DNA of 64,000 bases, taken from positions 25,795 to 89,794 of the forward strand of contig JALHRJ010000017.1 of assembly GCA_022841475.1 (NCBI GenBank), given 5' to 3'. The DNA comes from Cyclobacteriaceae bacterium. Lineage in GTDB: Bacteria; Bacteroidota; Bacteroidia; Cytophagales; Cyclobacteriaceae. Below are positions 25,251-34,147 of this stretch, in pieces. Made by a program: the position numbers and the translations under genes. Numbering within the stretch: the stretch's first letter is position 1; every line of letters begins with the position of its first letter. A model generated the notes under the pieces. The model did no database searches, had not been told where the DNA came from, and saw nothing but the letters and a program-made list of their open reading frames with translations.

Positions 25251-27437
25251 TTATTTTTTCTCAGGCAATGCAAAGGCTATATAGCTGTCGCCCGACTTAC
25301 TTCCAATTTTTCCACCTCCGCAGGCAATCACTACATATTGTCGACCTTCAATTGAATAGGTTGCAGGCGTAGCATAGCCTGCGGCAGGAAGTTTTGCTTC
25401 CCATAGAACCTTACCACTTGTCTTATCAAAGGCACGGATTTTTTCATCTTTAGTCCCCGCGATAAATATAAGACCACCTTTTGTTACCAGTGGACCTCCA
25501 TAGGTTTCAGTGCCGGTGGGTGGTATGCCTCGTTTTGTCAACTCTTCATACTCACCAAGCGGCACCTTCCATAATAATTTTCCACTGTTCAGGTCAACTG
25601 CATTCAATGTACCCCACGGAGGTTTAATGCCGGGATAACCATTCTTATCCAGGAAGCGATTGTAGCCAGTTGTTGCATAGGGCACTTCATCTAATATACT
25701 TTTTGTGGAACTTGCAGTGGATACCGGCTCCTTCGATGCGCCTGGTTCTTTTCCTTCCAGGTCCAATAAAAAAGCAAGCAGTGCTTCTCTATCAGTACTC
25801 TTGATATGAGCAAAGGCGGGCATCATGTTCTTTCCTTTTTCAACAATGCTCCACAACTGTTGTGCATTGTATTTTGCTTTCATGTTCAGCACCGATGGAA
25901 ACGAACTTCCGTTTCCTTTTCGATCGGCCCCATGGCATGAAACACAATATCTTCCATAGACGGCTTCTCCCATTCCTTTCAACGATGTATCACCGCCTTT
26001 ACCGGGAACGTTAATGATCGTAAGTGACCATGGCAACTCACTGCTGTTTATATACATGATGGCTGTTTCGGGATCAACCGCGGCACCGCCCCACTCACCT
26101 CCACCATCAAAGCCAGGGAAAATCCAGACTCCATTTTTACTAGGAGGAGTAAATGGTTCTCCATATTTGATTGTCAGAAATCGCTCAAGCATTTCCGTAT
26201 GGGTAGCACTGTCGAGATCTGAAACATCTTCTTTTGTAAAAGATTGTCTGGCAAATGGTTCAGGTAATGTTGGAATTGGTTGTGTGGGCCACGCTACTTC
26301 TCCGGGTAAATCGGATGCCGGAACGGGTCGTTCTTCAATCGGAAAAACCGGCTCACCCGTTGCGCGGTCAAAGACATACACATATCCATTTTTGGTGATT
26401 TGCGCAACGGCATCAATTTTCTTACCGTTCCTATTGATGGTCACAAGATTAGGATTCGCGGGTAAGTCGCGGTCCCATATGTCGTGATGCACAACCTGAT
26501 AATGCCATTTATACATACCGGTTCCTGCGTCAAGCGCGATCAGTGAGTTGCCAAACAAATTTTGTCCTTTGCGAATGCCGCCATAAAAATCGCCACCGAT
26601 GGATCCTGTAGGAACATATACAATTCCTCGTTTTTCATCGAGTGACATGCCGGCCCAATTGTTGGCACCACCAAATTTTTTCCATGCATCCGGATCTTCC
26701 CAGGTGTCATAACCTAATGAACCCGGCCGTGGTATGGTATGAAACATCCATTTGAGTTCACCGGTGCGCACATCAAACGCTCGGATATGTCCAGGAGCCG
26801 CATCTGCTGATTCGGCTACACGGTGGCCCATGATCAGCAAGTCTTTGTAAATTACCCCTGGTGTAGTACCTGAAACAAAAGGATTGAACGTACCCGGTTC
26901 GCGATCCAGATTTTCTGAGAGATCAATGAAGCCACCTTTACCAAAACCGGGTATGTGCTTTCCGGTGGCAAGATCAATTGCCCAGGTCTTTCCACCTGTG
27001 TTGTATAAGATACGTTTGTCCTCTCCGCTTTCATCCTGCCAATAGACAACACCACGATTTACTTTATAAAATGCATACTTGTCATTATTCGCGGTACTAT
27101 CAATATCAGCAGGATCAAAAATCCATTTCGTTTCACCGGTGGCAGCATTGAGCGCAAATAGTTTCAGGCGTGGAGTTGTGCCATAGAGAATTCCATCCAC
27201 CATGATGGGATTGCATTGGTTTTGTGATCGGTTGTCTGGGTCTTTATCGCCTGAAGAGAATGTCCATGCTACCTCTAGCTGAGAAACATTTTCTGGTGTG
27301 ATGTGGGTATTAGATGAATAACGATTTCCTTCCTTTGAACCCGCATAGGTTTGCCAGCCGCTGTAATCAGTCTTCTCTCTATCCTGGCAAGAAAGCATAA
27401 GAGAGAGCACCAGAGTTGTTAAAAGAAATTGCTTCAT
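25251..27437 (-). CDS. PQQ-dependent dehydrogenase with inserted cytochrome c domain (lipoprotein)
   Basis: The lipoprotein signal (MKQFLLTTLVLSLMLSC) anchors this periplasmic quinoprotein of 728 aa. The propeller carries VVHHDIWDRDLPANPNL, the region of the catalytic Asp in the membrane glucose/quinate dehydrogenase group. A cytochrome c domain is inserted between blades, with Cys498-x-x-Cys501-His502, and the propeller resumes with GILFIAG-like strands to the end. It would oxidise a sugar or polyol and pass electrons through haem. CTCTGTG-type hairpins lie on both sides of the gene, which might mark a transferred or independently inserted unit. Confidence 0.92.
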   Translation of the reverse strand: MKQFLLTTLVLSLMLSCQDREKTDYSGWQTYAGSKEGNRYSSNTHITPENVSQLEVAWTFSSGDKDPDNRSQNQCNPIMVDGILYGTTPRLKLFALNAATGETKWIFDPADIDSTANNDKYAFYKVNRGVVYWQDESGEDKRILYNTGGKTWAIDLATGKHIPGFGKGGFIDLSENLDREPGTFNPFVSGTTPGVIYKDLLIMGHRVAESADAAPGHIRAFDVRTGELKWMFHTIPRPGSLGYDTWEDPDAWKKFGGANNWAGMSLDEKRGIVYVPTGSIGGDFYGGIRKGQNLFGNSLIALDAGTGMYKWHYQVVHHDIWDRDLPANPNLVTINRNGKKIDAVAQITKNGYVYVFDRATGEPVFPIEERPVPASDLPGEVAWPTQPIPTLPEPFARQSFTKEDVSDLDSATHTEMLERFLTIKYGEPFTPPSKNGVWIFPGFDGGGEWGGAAVDPETAIMYINSSELPWSLTIINVPGKGGDTSLKGMGEAVYGRYCVSCHGADRKGNGSSFPSVLNMKAKYNAQQLWSIVEKGKNMMPAFAHIKSTDREALLAFLLDLEGKEPGASKEPVSTASSTKSILDEVPYATTGYNRFLDKNGYPGIKPPWGTLNAVDLNSGKLLWKVPLGEYEELTKRGIPPTGTETYGGPLVTKGGLIFIAGTKDEKIRAFDKTSGKVLWEAKLPAAGYATPATYSIEGRQYVVIACGGGKIGSKSGDSYIAFALPEKK

Positions 27438-27466
27438 AGGTTATGGTTAAGTGTTTTTTGTGATTT

Positions 27467-27526
27467 ACCTCTGTGTCTTCTCTGTGCTCTCCGTGGTTAT
27501 ATGCTTTCACCACAGAGGACACGGAG
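27467..27526. repeat. CTCTGTG-type hairpin at the end of the kinase gene
   Basis: The left side (27467-27496) has two CTCTGTG units and ends CTCCGTGGT. The right side is ACCACAGAGGACACGGAG (27509-27526). The arms pair at about 14 of 18 positions. It abuts the stop codon of the APH-type kinase gene. Confidence 0.6.
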
Positions 27527-27527
27527 T

Positions 27528-28583
27528 TTAGATCGTATTCCTTTCAATTGCTCTTCTTGCATTTTCTCCACACGCTTTGATAACATAAATCAGCGAAGCG
27601 AATCGCGGATCTTTTGTTAGTCCTTGCTTATATCTGTAATAAATCTGCTGACAAATTACACCTACTTTAAAAGCACCAAAAGCATAGTAGAAAACAATAT
27701 TATCAATCAGTGTTCCTGATTGTTGTTGATAATATTCAACTACTTCCTTCCTCGTAAAATTCCCTGGCATCCAGGTAAGGTTAAAGGGTTTCAAAGCATC
27801 CGGATCGCTCGCTTCGGCCCAATAGGCGAGTGTTGTTCCCAAATCCATCAGCGGATCGCCAACGGTTGCCATCTCCCAATCAAGAATAGCAATGATATCG
27901 GTAAGATCATTCGGGTTCAATACAAGGTTGTCGTATTTAAAATCGTTGTGAATAAATGATGTGCGTGATGATGCTGGAATATTCTTCTGCATCCATGCTG
28001 CTACTTCATTCATCGAAGTGATGTCATCTGTTTGTGAATTGCTGTAACGTTTTATCCAGCCTTCTACTTGTCGTTGCACGTAGCCATTCGGTTTGCCGAG
28101 TGCATCAAGACCTGAAGAATGAGTATCGATTTGATGTAGTTGCGCTAATTGATCAATGGTAGCCTTTGATAATGATTTGAATGTTTTTTCGCTTATTGAA
28201 ATATCTTTCGGAAGTCGGTTTCTGAGAATCACACCCTTTACCAGTGTCATCAGGTAAAACTTTACGCCCATCACACTCTCGTCCAAACATAAATGAACGG
28301 CATCGGGCACTTTTGAGAAACCAGCTTCTTGCAATTTGGTCAGCACCGTAAACTCGCGTTCCATATCATGAGCTGATTTGATGTTGGCACCAAATGGTGG
28401 TCTGCGTAATACATATTCATGATTACCGGCTTGTATAGAATATGTCAGATTAGAATAGCCACCAGGAAATTGTTTGATTGAAATTTCCTGAGCGAAGCCC
28501 GGTACTTTGTCGCGCAGGTAATCCTGTAATTTTATAGAGTCAAGTTCTTCGCCTGCACGGGTATGTGTGGGTTGATCAAGCAT
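27528..28583 (-). CDS. APH-family phosphotransferase, LvaA/ACAD10-like
   Basis: This 351-aa kinase-fold protein has an N-lobe beginning IKQFPGGYSNLTYSIQAG and the catalytic loop FIHNDFKYDNLVLN with the Asp base. The metal-binding segment is ILDWEMATVGDPLMDLG. It matches the APH-type domain found in ACAD10/ACAD11 and in bacterial LvaA, which phosphorylate a 4-hydroxyacyl group. It is 3 bases after the acyl-CoA dehydrogenase gene, which strengthens that reading. It is not a typical antibiotic kinase. The start at 28583 leaves only the short operon gap. Confidence 0.88.
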   Translation of the reverse strand: MLDQPTHTRAGEELDSIKLQDYLRDKVPGFAQEISIKQFPGGYSNLTYSIQAGNHEYVLRRPPFGANIKSAHDMEREFTVLTKLQEAGFSKVPDAVHLCLDESVMGVKFYLMTLVKGVILRNRLPKDISISEKTFKSLSKATIDQLAQLHQIDTHSSGLDALGKPNGYVQRQVEGWIKRYSNSQTDDITSMNEVAAWMQKNIPASSRTSFIHNDFKYDNLVLNPNDLTDIIAILDWEMATVGDPLMDLGTTLAYWAEASDPDALKPFNLTWMPGNFTRKEVVEYYQQQSGTLIDNIVFYYAFGAFKVGVICQQIYYRYKQGLTKDPRFASLIYVIKACGENARRAIERNTI

Positions 28584-28586
28584 TGG

Positions 28587-29786
28587 CTATTGCATGTATT
28601 TTTTCAGGATGCTTTTTGCGAGCGAAGATTTATGCACTTCATCGGGGCCATCATATATTCGTGCGGCCCGCTCATGTCGATACCAGAATGACAGCAGCGT
28701 ATCATCAGTAACGCCCAACCCACCATGCACCTGAATCGCCCGATCAATTACTTTCATCAAGACATCTGCCGCATAAAATTTGATAGTAGAAATTTCATCT
28801 TTGGCTGCCTTGGCTCCCTCTTTATCAATTTTATGAGCGGCATTTAATACCAGCAACCGCGCTGCATTAATTTCAGCACGGCTTTCGGCTATCCAGAATT
28901 GAATAGCCTGTTGATGAGCCAATACTTTTCCTTCTTTGATTTGTCGCGCAACAGCACGCTTGCACATCATGTCAAAGGCGCGTTCGCAGATTCCAATCCA
29001 GCGCATACAATGATGAATGCGGCCCGGACCTAATCGTGCTTGTGCCAAAGCGAAACCCTTTCCTTCTTCGCCAATGAGATTCGTTACCGGAACTTTGCAA
29101 TTCGTAAACTGTACTTCTCCGTGACTTAAATAATCTTCACCCACATCACCCATGATGGGAATGTTGCGAATTAATTTATAACCTGGATTGTCAAGAGGAA
29201 CCACAATCATGCTCGCACGCAAATAGGGATTTTCGTTTTTCGGGTCGGTGATTGCCATCACAATAGTAAATGAAGCTCCATCCGCAGCAGTGGTAAACCA
29301 TTTATGTCCGTTGATTATATAATAGTCTCCATCACGGACAGCTGTGGTAGCCATTTCCACAGGATTAGAACCTGCAAACTCGGGTTCTGTCATAGCAAAG
29401 CAGGAACGTATGTCTCCGTTCATCAATGGCTTCAGGTATTTTTTTTTCAAGTCTGCCGAAGCGAACTGATGCATCAACTCCATGTTACCAATATCAGGCG
29501 CATTGCAATTAAAAATATAATGCCCGAGGGGAGAAGTGCCCAACACTTCGCTTACATGAGCAAATTCGGAAAGAGATAAACCAACTCCGCCATCATCTAC
29601 TGGCAAATGTGGCGCCCATAGTTTTTGTTCTTTCGCTTTCGAGCGAAGCGATTTTAATAATGGAAGTGATTGCCGGAAAGGATGAGAAATAATGTGCAAC
29701 TCAATTGGATAGACTTCTTGTTCGAGAAAAGATTTGTATTGAGGAAGAAGTGATTTGACTTTGTCAGAATAAAATAAATCAAGCAT
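28587..29786 (-). CDS. Acyl-CoA dehydrogenase, ACAD10/11-like
   Basis: This is a full-length FAD enzyme of 399 aa. CFAMTEPEFAGSNP and NGHKWFTTAADGASF form the FAD/substrate region, and IQVHGGLGVTDDTLLSFWYRH is typical of the C-terminal domain. The end YDGPDEVHKSSLAK matches the xDGPDEVH signature of the ACAD10/11 branch. In that branch the enzyme can act with the APH kinase to turn 4-hydroxyacyl-CoA into an isomer that enters beta-oxidation. It is 9 bases after the SDR gene and 3 bases before the kinase gene. Confidence 0.9.
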   Translation of the reverse strand: MLDLFYSDKVKSLLPQYKSFLEQEVYPIELHIISHPFRQSLPLLKSLRSKAKEQKLWAPHLPVDDGGVGLSLSEFAHVSEVLGTSPLGHYIFNCNAPDIGNMELMHQFASADLKKKYLKPLMNGDIRSCFAMTEPEFAGSNPVEMATTAVRDGDYYIINGHKWFTTAADGASFTIVMAITDPKNENPYLRASMIVVPLDNPGYKLIRNIPIMGDVGEDYLSHGEVQFTNCKVPVTNLIGEEGKGFALAQARLGPGRIHHCMRWIGICERAFDMMCKRAVARQIKEGKVLAHQQAIQFWIAESRAEINAARLLVLNAAHKIDKEGAKAAKDEISTIKFYAADVLMKVIDRAIQVHGGLGVTDDTLLSFWYRHERAARIYDGPDEVHKSSLAKSILKKYMQ

Positions 29787-29795
29787 AATCTCTCA

Positions 29796-30557
29796 TTAAA
29801 TTGTAAACCCGCCATCTGCAGTAAACACGCTACCTGTGCAATAGGCAGATTCGTCAGCAGCGAGATACAACGCCAGTGCAGCAATTTCTTCCGGTGTACC
29901 TACACGCTTGATGGGCAACATCTTCATCATGGTGTGCATGATTTTATCATTGCTCCACAACGCTTCACTAAATTTTGTCTTAATCAAGCCCGGACAAATT
30001 ACATTCGCACGAATATTATCCGCGCCCCATTCTTTGGCCAAAACTTTTGTAAGGGAAATTAAAGCGGCTTTGCTCACGCTATAAATTCCCAGGCCAGGTT
30101 CGGGTCTTAATCCACCAATAGAACTAATATTAATGAGGGATCCTGATTTTTTCTGCTTCATGAAGGGATATGCTTTCTTCGCCAATTCAAAGGGGCCCTT
30201 TACATTTACATTCATAATTTTATCAAACACACTTCCATCTGTTTCTATAACCGGACCAAAAGCCGGATTGGCTGCGGCATTATTGACAATAATATCTATT
30301 GCGCCATAGGTTGCAATTGTTTCTTCCACTAGTCGGGTAATATCAGCCACATCGCCCATATGACAGGCAATCGCTTTAGCCACACCACCCTTTTTAATAA
30401 TTGAATCAGCAACCTGATTAACTGCATCCAGTTTTCGACTTGATACCACCACGCGTGCACCGGCTGCGCCATAGATTTCTGCAATTGCTTCACCAATACC
30501 TTTGCTGGCACCTGTTACCACCGCAACTTTATCTGAGAGATTAAAAAGGGACTTCAT
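29796..30557 (-). CDS. SDR-family oxidoreductase
   Basis: This 253-aa classical short-chain dehydrogenase has the NAD(P) motif TGASKGIGEA (TGxxxGIG), NNAAANP, the catalytic Ser in SLINISSIGG, and Tyr-x-x-x-Lys as YSVSK. C-terminal VICPGLIKTKF is also usual. It is the first gene of the SDR / acyl-CoA dehydrogenase / kinase operon, comparable in position and type to the reductase of levulinate catabolism. It probably interconverts a keto- and a hydroxyacyl compound. Confidence 0.92.
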   Translation of the reverse strand: MKSLFNLSDKVAVVTGASKGIGEAIAEIYGAAGARVVVSSRKLDAVNQVADSIIKKGGVAKAIACHMGDVADITRLVEETIATYGAIDIIVNNAAANPAFGPVIETDGSVFDKIMNVNVKGPFELAKKAYPFMKQKKSGSLINISSIGGLRPEPGLGIYSVSKAALISLTKVLAKEWGADNIRANVICPGLIKTKFSEALWSNDKIMHTMMKMLPIKRVGTPEEIAALALYLAADESAYCTGSVFTADGGFTI

Positions 30558-30703
30558 AATTTGGAAGGATTATAAATATTTGAATCAGCAACAAGTTAAA
30601 GAATGATTTTGAGCTTGTTCAATCCTTTTGAAATCTTTTGGCGTGCACTTTGCGTATAAAACGATTTTGAATTTTGTAATTTTATCGTTCCAAATTATTC
30701 TTT

Positions 30704-31534
30704 ATGAAAATCAAGTATGTATTAGCCTTCGGTGCAGGACTATTTCTGATTTCCGCTGGCACACACGCGCAGGTTTTGAACAGGCTTAAAAACAGAGTTG
30801 AAAACAAAGCAGAACAAAAAGCCGGTCAGGAAATTGACAAACTTTTTAATGGAAAGAAAAAGGATCAGACAGGGGGGCAATCCGGACAAGGAGGGGCCAA
30901 TGGTGCTGGTGGTCAGAACGGGCAAGCTGGTGCCGGTGGTAACAATCCCTCTAATAACAGTGGCGCTGGATTAATTTCTACACCGCCTGATGTAAAGCAA
31001 AATCTGGCAGATGCTGAAGTGGCCTATAAAAAGAACAGTTATGGAGAAGCGCGCTACTCTGTTCAGCAGGCTATGCTGGGAGTTGAACTCGAAATCGGAA
31101 ATAAGATTTTGAGGTCCCTGCCTGAAACGGTTAGTGCACTTAATAAAGTAGCGGATGAAGATCGCGTAACAAGTACTGGCTGGGGTTGGGCAGGTCTTAC
31201 TATCCAACGAGAATATAGTGATGGAAACGACAAACAGTTTACAGCAATTATTGCCAATAACTCAGTTTGGATGGCGGGAGTTAATGCTTACCTGACTTCA
31301 GGAGGCTATGCACAACAAACCAATGGCCAACAAAATTGGAAACAAACCAAGTTAAAAGGCTATCGTGCCATCATCGAATACAGTGATGGCAGTGGGTATA
31401 AGCTAAGTGTGCCGCTTGGACAATCATCTATCATCGTGTTTGAAGGCCGGAACTTTGCTACCGAACCCGATATGATGAAGGCAGCGGAGACTTTTAATCT
31501 GGATGGAATCAAAAAGGAATTAGGAGAGCAATAA
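30704..31534 (+). CDS. Exported protein with Gly/Gln/Asn linker, paralogue of next gene
   Basis: The signal peptide MKIKYVLAFGAGLFLISAGTHAQ is followed by a short coiled stretch (RLKNRVENKAEQKAGQEID). A Gly/Gln/Asn-rich linker (about 50-90) comes next, then a globular domain (about 100-276). The globular domain shares an order of motifs with the following gene: YGEARYSVQQAM, ELEIGNKILRSLP, GWGWAGL and GYRAIIEY. No named family was recognised. The two genes are 13 bases apart and form an operon. Confidence 0.75.
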   Translation: MKIKYVLAFGAGLFLISAGTHAQVLNRLKNRVENKAEQKAGQEIDKLFNGKKKDQTGGQSGQGGANGAGGQNGQAGAGGNNPSNNSGAGLISTPPDVKQNLADAEVAYKKNSYGEARYSVQQAMLGVELEIGNKILRSLPETVSALNKVADEDRVTSTGWGWAGLTIQREYSDGNDKQFTAIIANNSVWMAGVNAYLTSGGYAQQTNGQQNWKQTKLKGYRAIIEYSDGSGYKLSVPLGQSSIIVFEGRNFATEPDMMKAAETFNLDGIKKELGEQ

Positions 31535-31547
31535 ATCATAAGCAGAT

Positions 31548-32147
31548 ATGAAAAAATTAGCATGTATAGTAGTGGGATTAGCTACAACTATTTCTGTAGC
31601 AGCCCAGGAATTTGATAAAAATATTGCCACTGCACGATCCACTTATTCGTCAGGCAATCTTCAGGATTCTCGCTTTGCCATGGAGCAAATGCTTCGTGAT
31701 TTAGATATGGCCATTGGCAAAGAGATTTTAACATTGCTTCCAACTAATATTGGATCCTTGTTGGCGGTTCAAAAAGAAGATAATGTGTCTGGCACAGGAG
31801 GCTATGTAGGATTATATGTCAACAGGCATTATGGTGCGGATCCCAAGAGAGCATCTATTGAAATCATTAATAATTCTCCCTTGATTAATTCACTCAATGC
31901 CATTTTAAGTATGCCTGTAATAGGAGGTATGATGCGGGACGAAAATCAAAAAATTGTGCGGGTGCAAGGGTATAAGTCAATTCTTAACAAACACGCTAAC
32001 AGTGAAACAGGAAAGACAAACTATGAATTACAGATACCCATGAACAACACCTTGTTGACACTGAAAATGGATGATACCACAGAAGCAGATATAACAACTG
32101 CTGCCAACACAATTCAATTGGCTAAAATTGTTGAGATCGCGCAATAG
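31548..32147 (+). CDS. Exported protein, paralogue of preceding gene
   Basis: This is a 199-aa protein with the signal peptide MKKLACIVVGLATTISVAAQ. It lacks the linker of its neighbour but keeps the same domain: LQDSRFAMEQMLRDLDMAIGKEI, then LLPTNIGSL, GTGGYVGLYV, VQGYKSIL and YELQIPMNNTLLTLK. Function is unknown; both would be periplasmic or surface proteins. A MITE-like palindrome starts 31 bases after its stop. Confidence 0.75.
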   Translation: MKKLACIVVGLATTISVAAQEFDKNIATARSTYSSGNLQDSRFAMEQMLRDLDMAIGKEILTLLPTNIGSLLAVQKEDNVSGTGGYVGLYVNRHYGADPKRASIEIINNSPLINSLNAILSMPVIGGMMRDENQKIVRVQGYKSILNKHANSETGKTNYELQIPMNNTLLTLKMDDTTEADITTAANTIQLAKIVEIAQ

Positions 32148-32178
32148 AAAAGGTTTTACACTTTGAATTTTAATACAA

Positions 32179-32308
32179 GAGGCTGTCTCAAAAGTCAATA
32201 ATCATCAACGTTGTCATGCCGGGCTTGACCCGGCATCCCATTTTAACCAGGGAAAAACTGGATCGCGGCTCAAAGGCCGCGATGACACTAGACTTTTGAC
32301 ACCGCCTC
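32179..32308. mobile_element. MITE-like palindrome, copy A (GAGGCTGTCTC ends)
   Basis: The left end GAGGCTGTCTCAAAAGTC and right end (reverse complement GAGGCGGTGTCAAAAGTC) match at 16 of 18 positions. Inside are two 8-bp hairpins: ATGCCGGG with CCCGGCAT, and ATCGCGGC with GCCGCGAT. The 130-bp element fills the gap between two convergent genes (stops at 32147 and 32320). A related copy is at 42371. No reading frame of note is inside. Confidence 0.7.
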
Positions 32309-32319
32309 TTTTTATTCAA

Positions 32320-33489
32320 CTATTGAAACACCCTTACATAATCTACAACCATTTCTTGAGGGAAAACAGTTGTTTCATCCGGTGGGCCCGGCCAGTTGCC
32401 GCCCACGGCAACATTAAGAATAAAGAAGAAGGAATTGTTAAATGGATAGCCGGCAATATTAGTGTTTGAAAATATTTTGAATTCCTGATTGTCAACATAC
32501 CACGTGATTTTATTCTTATCCCAGACAATGCTGAAGACATGGAACTTATCAGAGAAATCACCCGCTGTCAAACTCGTGCTACTGCTTGAGTATTTATAGC
32601 CAGCGTTATTGTAATGAACGGTGCCATGAGCCACAGAGGGTTGGTGCCCGACTAATTCCATGATATCAATTTCTCCACACACGGGCCATCCTGCGGAAGT
32701 TATGTTATCCCCCAGCATCCAGATAGCGGGCCAGATACCTTGCCCCTTCGGTAGTTTTGCGCGCACATCGATGCGACCATATTTAATTTTTACTTTTTCC
32801 TGTGTTTTTATTCGGGCAGATGTGTAGTTGCCAACACTCTCGCGGGCGGTTATAAATAATTTGCCATTTTCAAGACGTGAATTGTCAGGTGAATTAGTGT
32901 ATTTCTCCAATTCATTATTCCCCCAGCCGCAAATACCAACATCACAACCATTGCCAATTTCATAAGTCCAGTGAGTGGTGTTTAATTGTGATGCTGCAAA
33001 CTCATCACTCCACGTTAATTGCATAGAAGGATATTCTGCTGGAGTATAGAAACCCTCGTCATCACTTAAAATCGCTTCCATCGAATCGTCATCAGTTATT
33101 TCTACTGGAAGGATGTATTCCTGACCCTCGAAAGCAAGAACAATTTCAAAACTCTCTGTTAATTCCAGAAATTGATCGCCCAAAATCTCTACCGATAATT
33201 GAGCTTCGGTTTGACCCGGCATAAATGTTAAGTTGCCAGAGAGCGCATTTAGATCTTGTCCAAATTTGGCAGTGACTTCCTTCAGTTGATACGATACCAC
33301 GGTTTCAGACCCAATGACGCCTTTAACCTGAACAAATAAAATCTGGGTTGCCGTTGAATTCCCTTCATTCAATGTAATGGCTGAGAGGGAAAAGCCGGAG
33401 ATGCTGGTTTCTGGCTCATCTTTACATCCTGGCAATAAAAACAACGCGAAGAGGCTTAGGCTATTGAGTATAATCTTGATACGCTTCAT
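32320..33489 (-). CDS. Glycoside hydrolase family 16 lipoprotein with Calx-beta domain
   Basis: The lipoprotein signal MKRIKIILNSLSLFALFLLPGC is followed by a Calx-beta-like domain (about 30-130; LNEGNSTATQILFVQV, TFMPGQTEAQLSVEILGD). The GH16 domain (about 150-389) contains the catalytic motif Glu273-Ile-Asp275-Ile-Met-Glu278 (GEIDIMELVG). WGNNELEKYTNSPDN and GQGIWPAIWMLGDN are also typical of laminarinases/beta-1,3-glucanases. It is probably a surface or periplasmic endo-glucanase for marine or plant/fungal beta-glucan. It is divergent from the PNPOx-like gene. Confidence 0.93.
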   Translation of the reverse strand: MKRIKIILNSLSLFALFLLPGCKDEPETSISGFSLSAITLNEGNSTATQILFVQVKGVIGSETVVSYQLKEVTAKFGQDLNALSGNLTFMPGQTEAQLSVEILGDQFLELTESFEIVLAFEGQEYILPVEITDDDSMEAILSDDEGFYTPAEYPSMQLTWSDEFAASQLNTTHWTYEIGNGCDVGICGWGNNELEKYTNSPDNSRLENGKLFITARESVGNYTSARIKTQEKVKIKYGRIDVRAKLPKGQGIWPAIWMLGDNITSAGWPVCGEIDIMELVGHQPSVAHGTVHYNNAGYKYSSSSTSLTAGDFSDKFHVFSIVWDKNKITWYVDNQEFKIFSNTNIAGYPFNNSFFFILNVAVGGNWPGPPDETTVFPQEMVVDYVRVFQ

Positions 33490-33568
33490 AACATGGAGGT
33501 TAGTTCAAGACTCTAAAGTTAATAAAATGCAGATCGAAACTCACCACAAACTATTTTACTATATTTCA

Positions 33569-34108
33569 ATGGAAACTTGCAGAATCACAGTGAAGCCTTT
33601 AACCTTTTTGTTTTTTGTCTCAACCTTTTGTACCGCTCAAAGCCAGAAATTAAACAAGGACCATAGCCGGGAAGAAATTCTATTGGCAGCCCGCGAGATG
33701 ATCAATGCTGCCGGAACCTGTGCATTTGTTACGGTAGACGAAAATGGGCTACCGCACGCCCGAACCATGGATCCATTTGCACCCGAAACTGATTTTACAA
33801 TCTGGTTAGCGACTAATCCGCAAAGCCGTAAAGTAATACAGATCAAAAGTAACCCCAATGTTCTCCTCCACTATGTTGATAAGAACGATAACGGATATGT
33901 TTCAATTTATGGCAAGGCTGTTTTAGTAAATGAACAACATGAAAAAGATTTTCGGTGGAAAGAAGCATGGAAGACTTTTTATCCCAATCGGCAAACGCAT
34001 TATCTATTAATCAAATTCGTTCCAAGTCGGTTGGAAATCATTAACTATGCACGCGGCATCAACGGGAATTTCCAAACCTGGCAACCCGCTGAAGTTGATT
34101 TCAAGTAA
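33569..34108 (+). CDS. Pyridoxamine-5'-phosphate-oxidase-like (split-barrel flavin) protein, exported
   Basis: The frame is open further upstream but overlaps the divergent GH16 gene. ATG 33569 opens a plausible signal peptide (METCRITVKPLTFLFFVSTFCTAQ), and ATG 33527 is an alternative. The rest is a split beta-barrel of the general-stress-protein-26 type: TCAFVTVDENGLPHARTMDPF, IWLATNPQSRKVIQI and VSIYGKAVLV. Such proteins normally bind FMN or F420 in the cytosol. A secreted version is unusual, so either the signal is real or the start is wrong. Confidence 0.8.
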   Translation: METCRITVKPLTFLFFVSTFCTAQSQKLNKDHSREEILLAAREMINAAGTCAFVTVDENGLPHARTMDPFAPETDFTIWLATNPQSRKVIQIKSNPNVLLHYVDKNDNGYVSIYGKAVLVNEQHEKDFRWKEAWKTFYPNRQTHYLLIKFVPSRLEIINYARGINGNFQTWQPAEVDFK

Positions 34109-34147
34109 AGAGCAGTTAAACCTATTACATAATAGTGAATCGACACA

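Noticed and set aside
27528..28583. Aminoglycoside resistance kinase
   Set aside because: It has the APH fold, but the operon with an ACAD10/11-like dehydrogenase and SDR points to hydroxyacyl phosphorylation.
32179..32308. Complete insertion sequence
   Set aside because: It is only 130 bp with no transposase frame; it is a MITE-like palindrome at most.
33377..33568. Upstream extension of the PNPOx-like frame
   Set aside because: It is antisense to the GH16 N-terminus and has no domain content; ATG 33569 gives a clean signal peptide.
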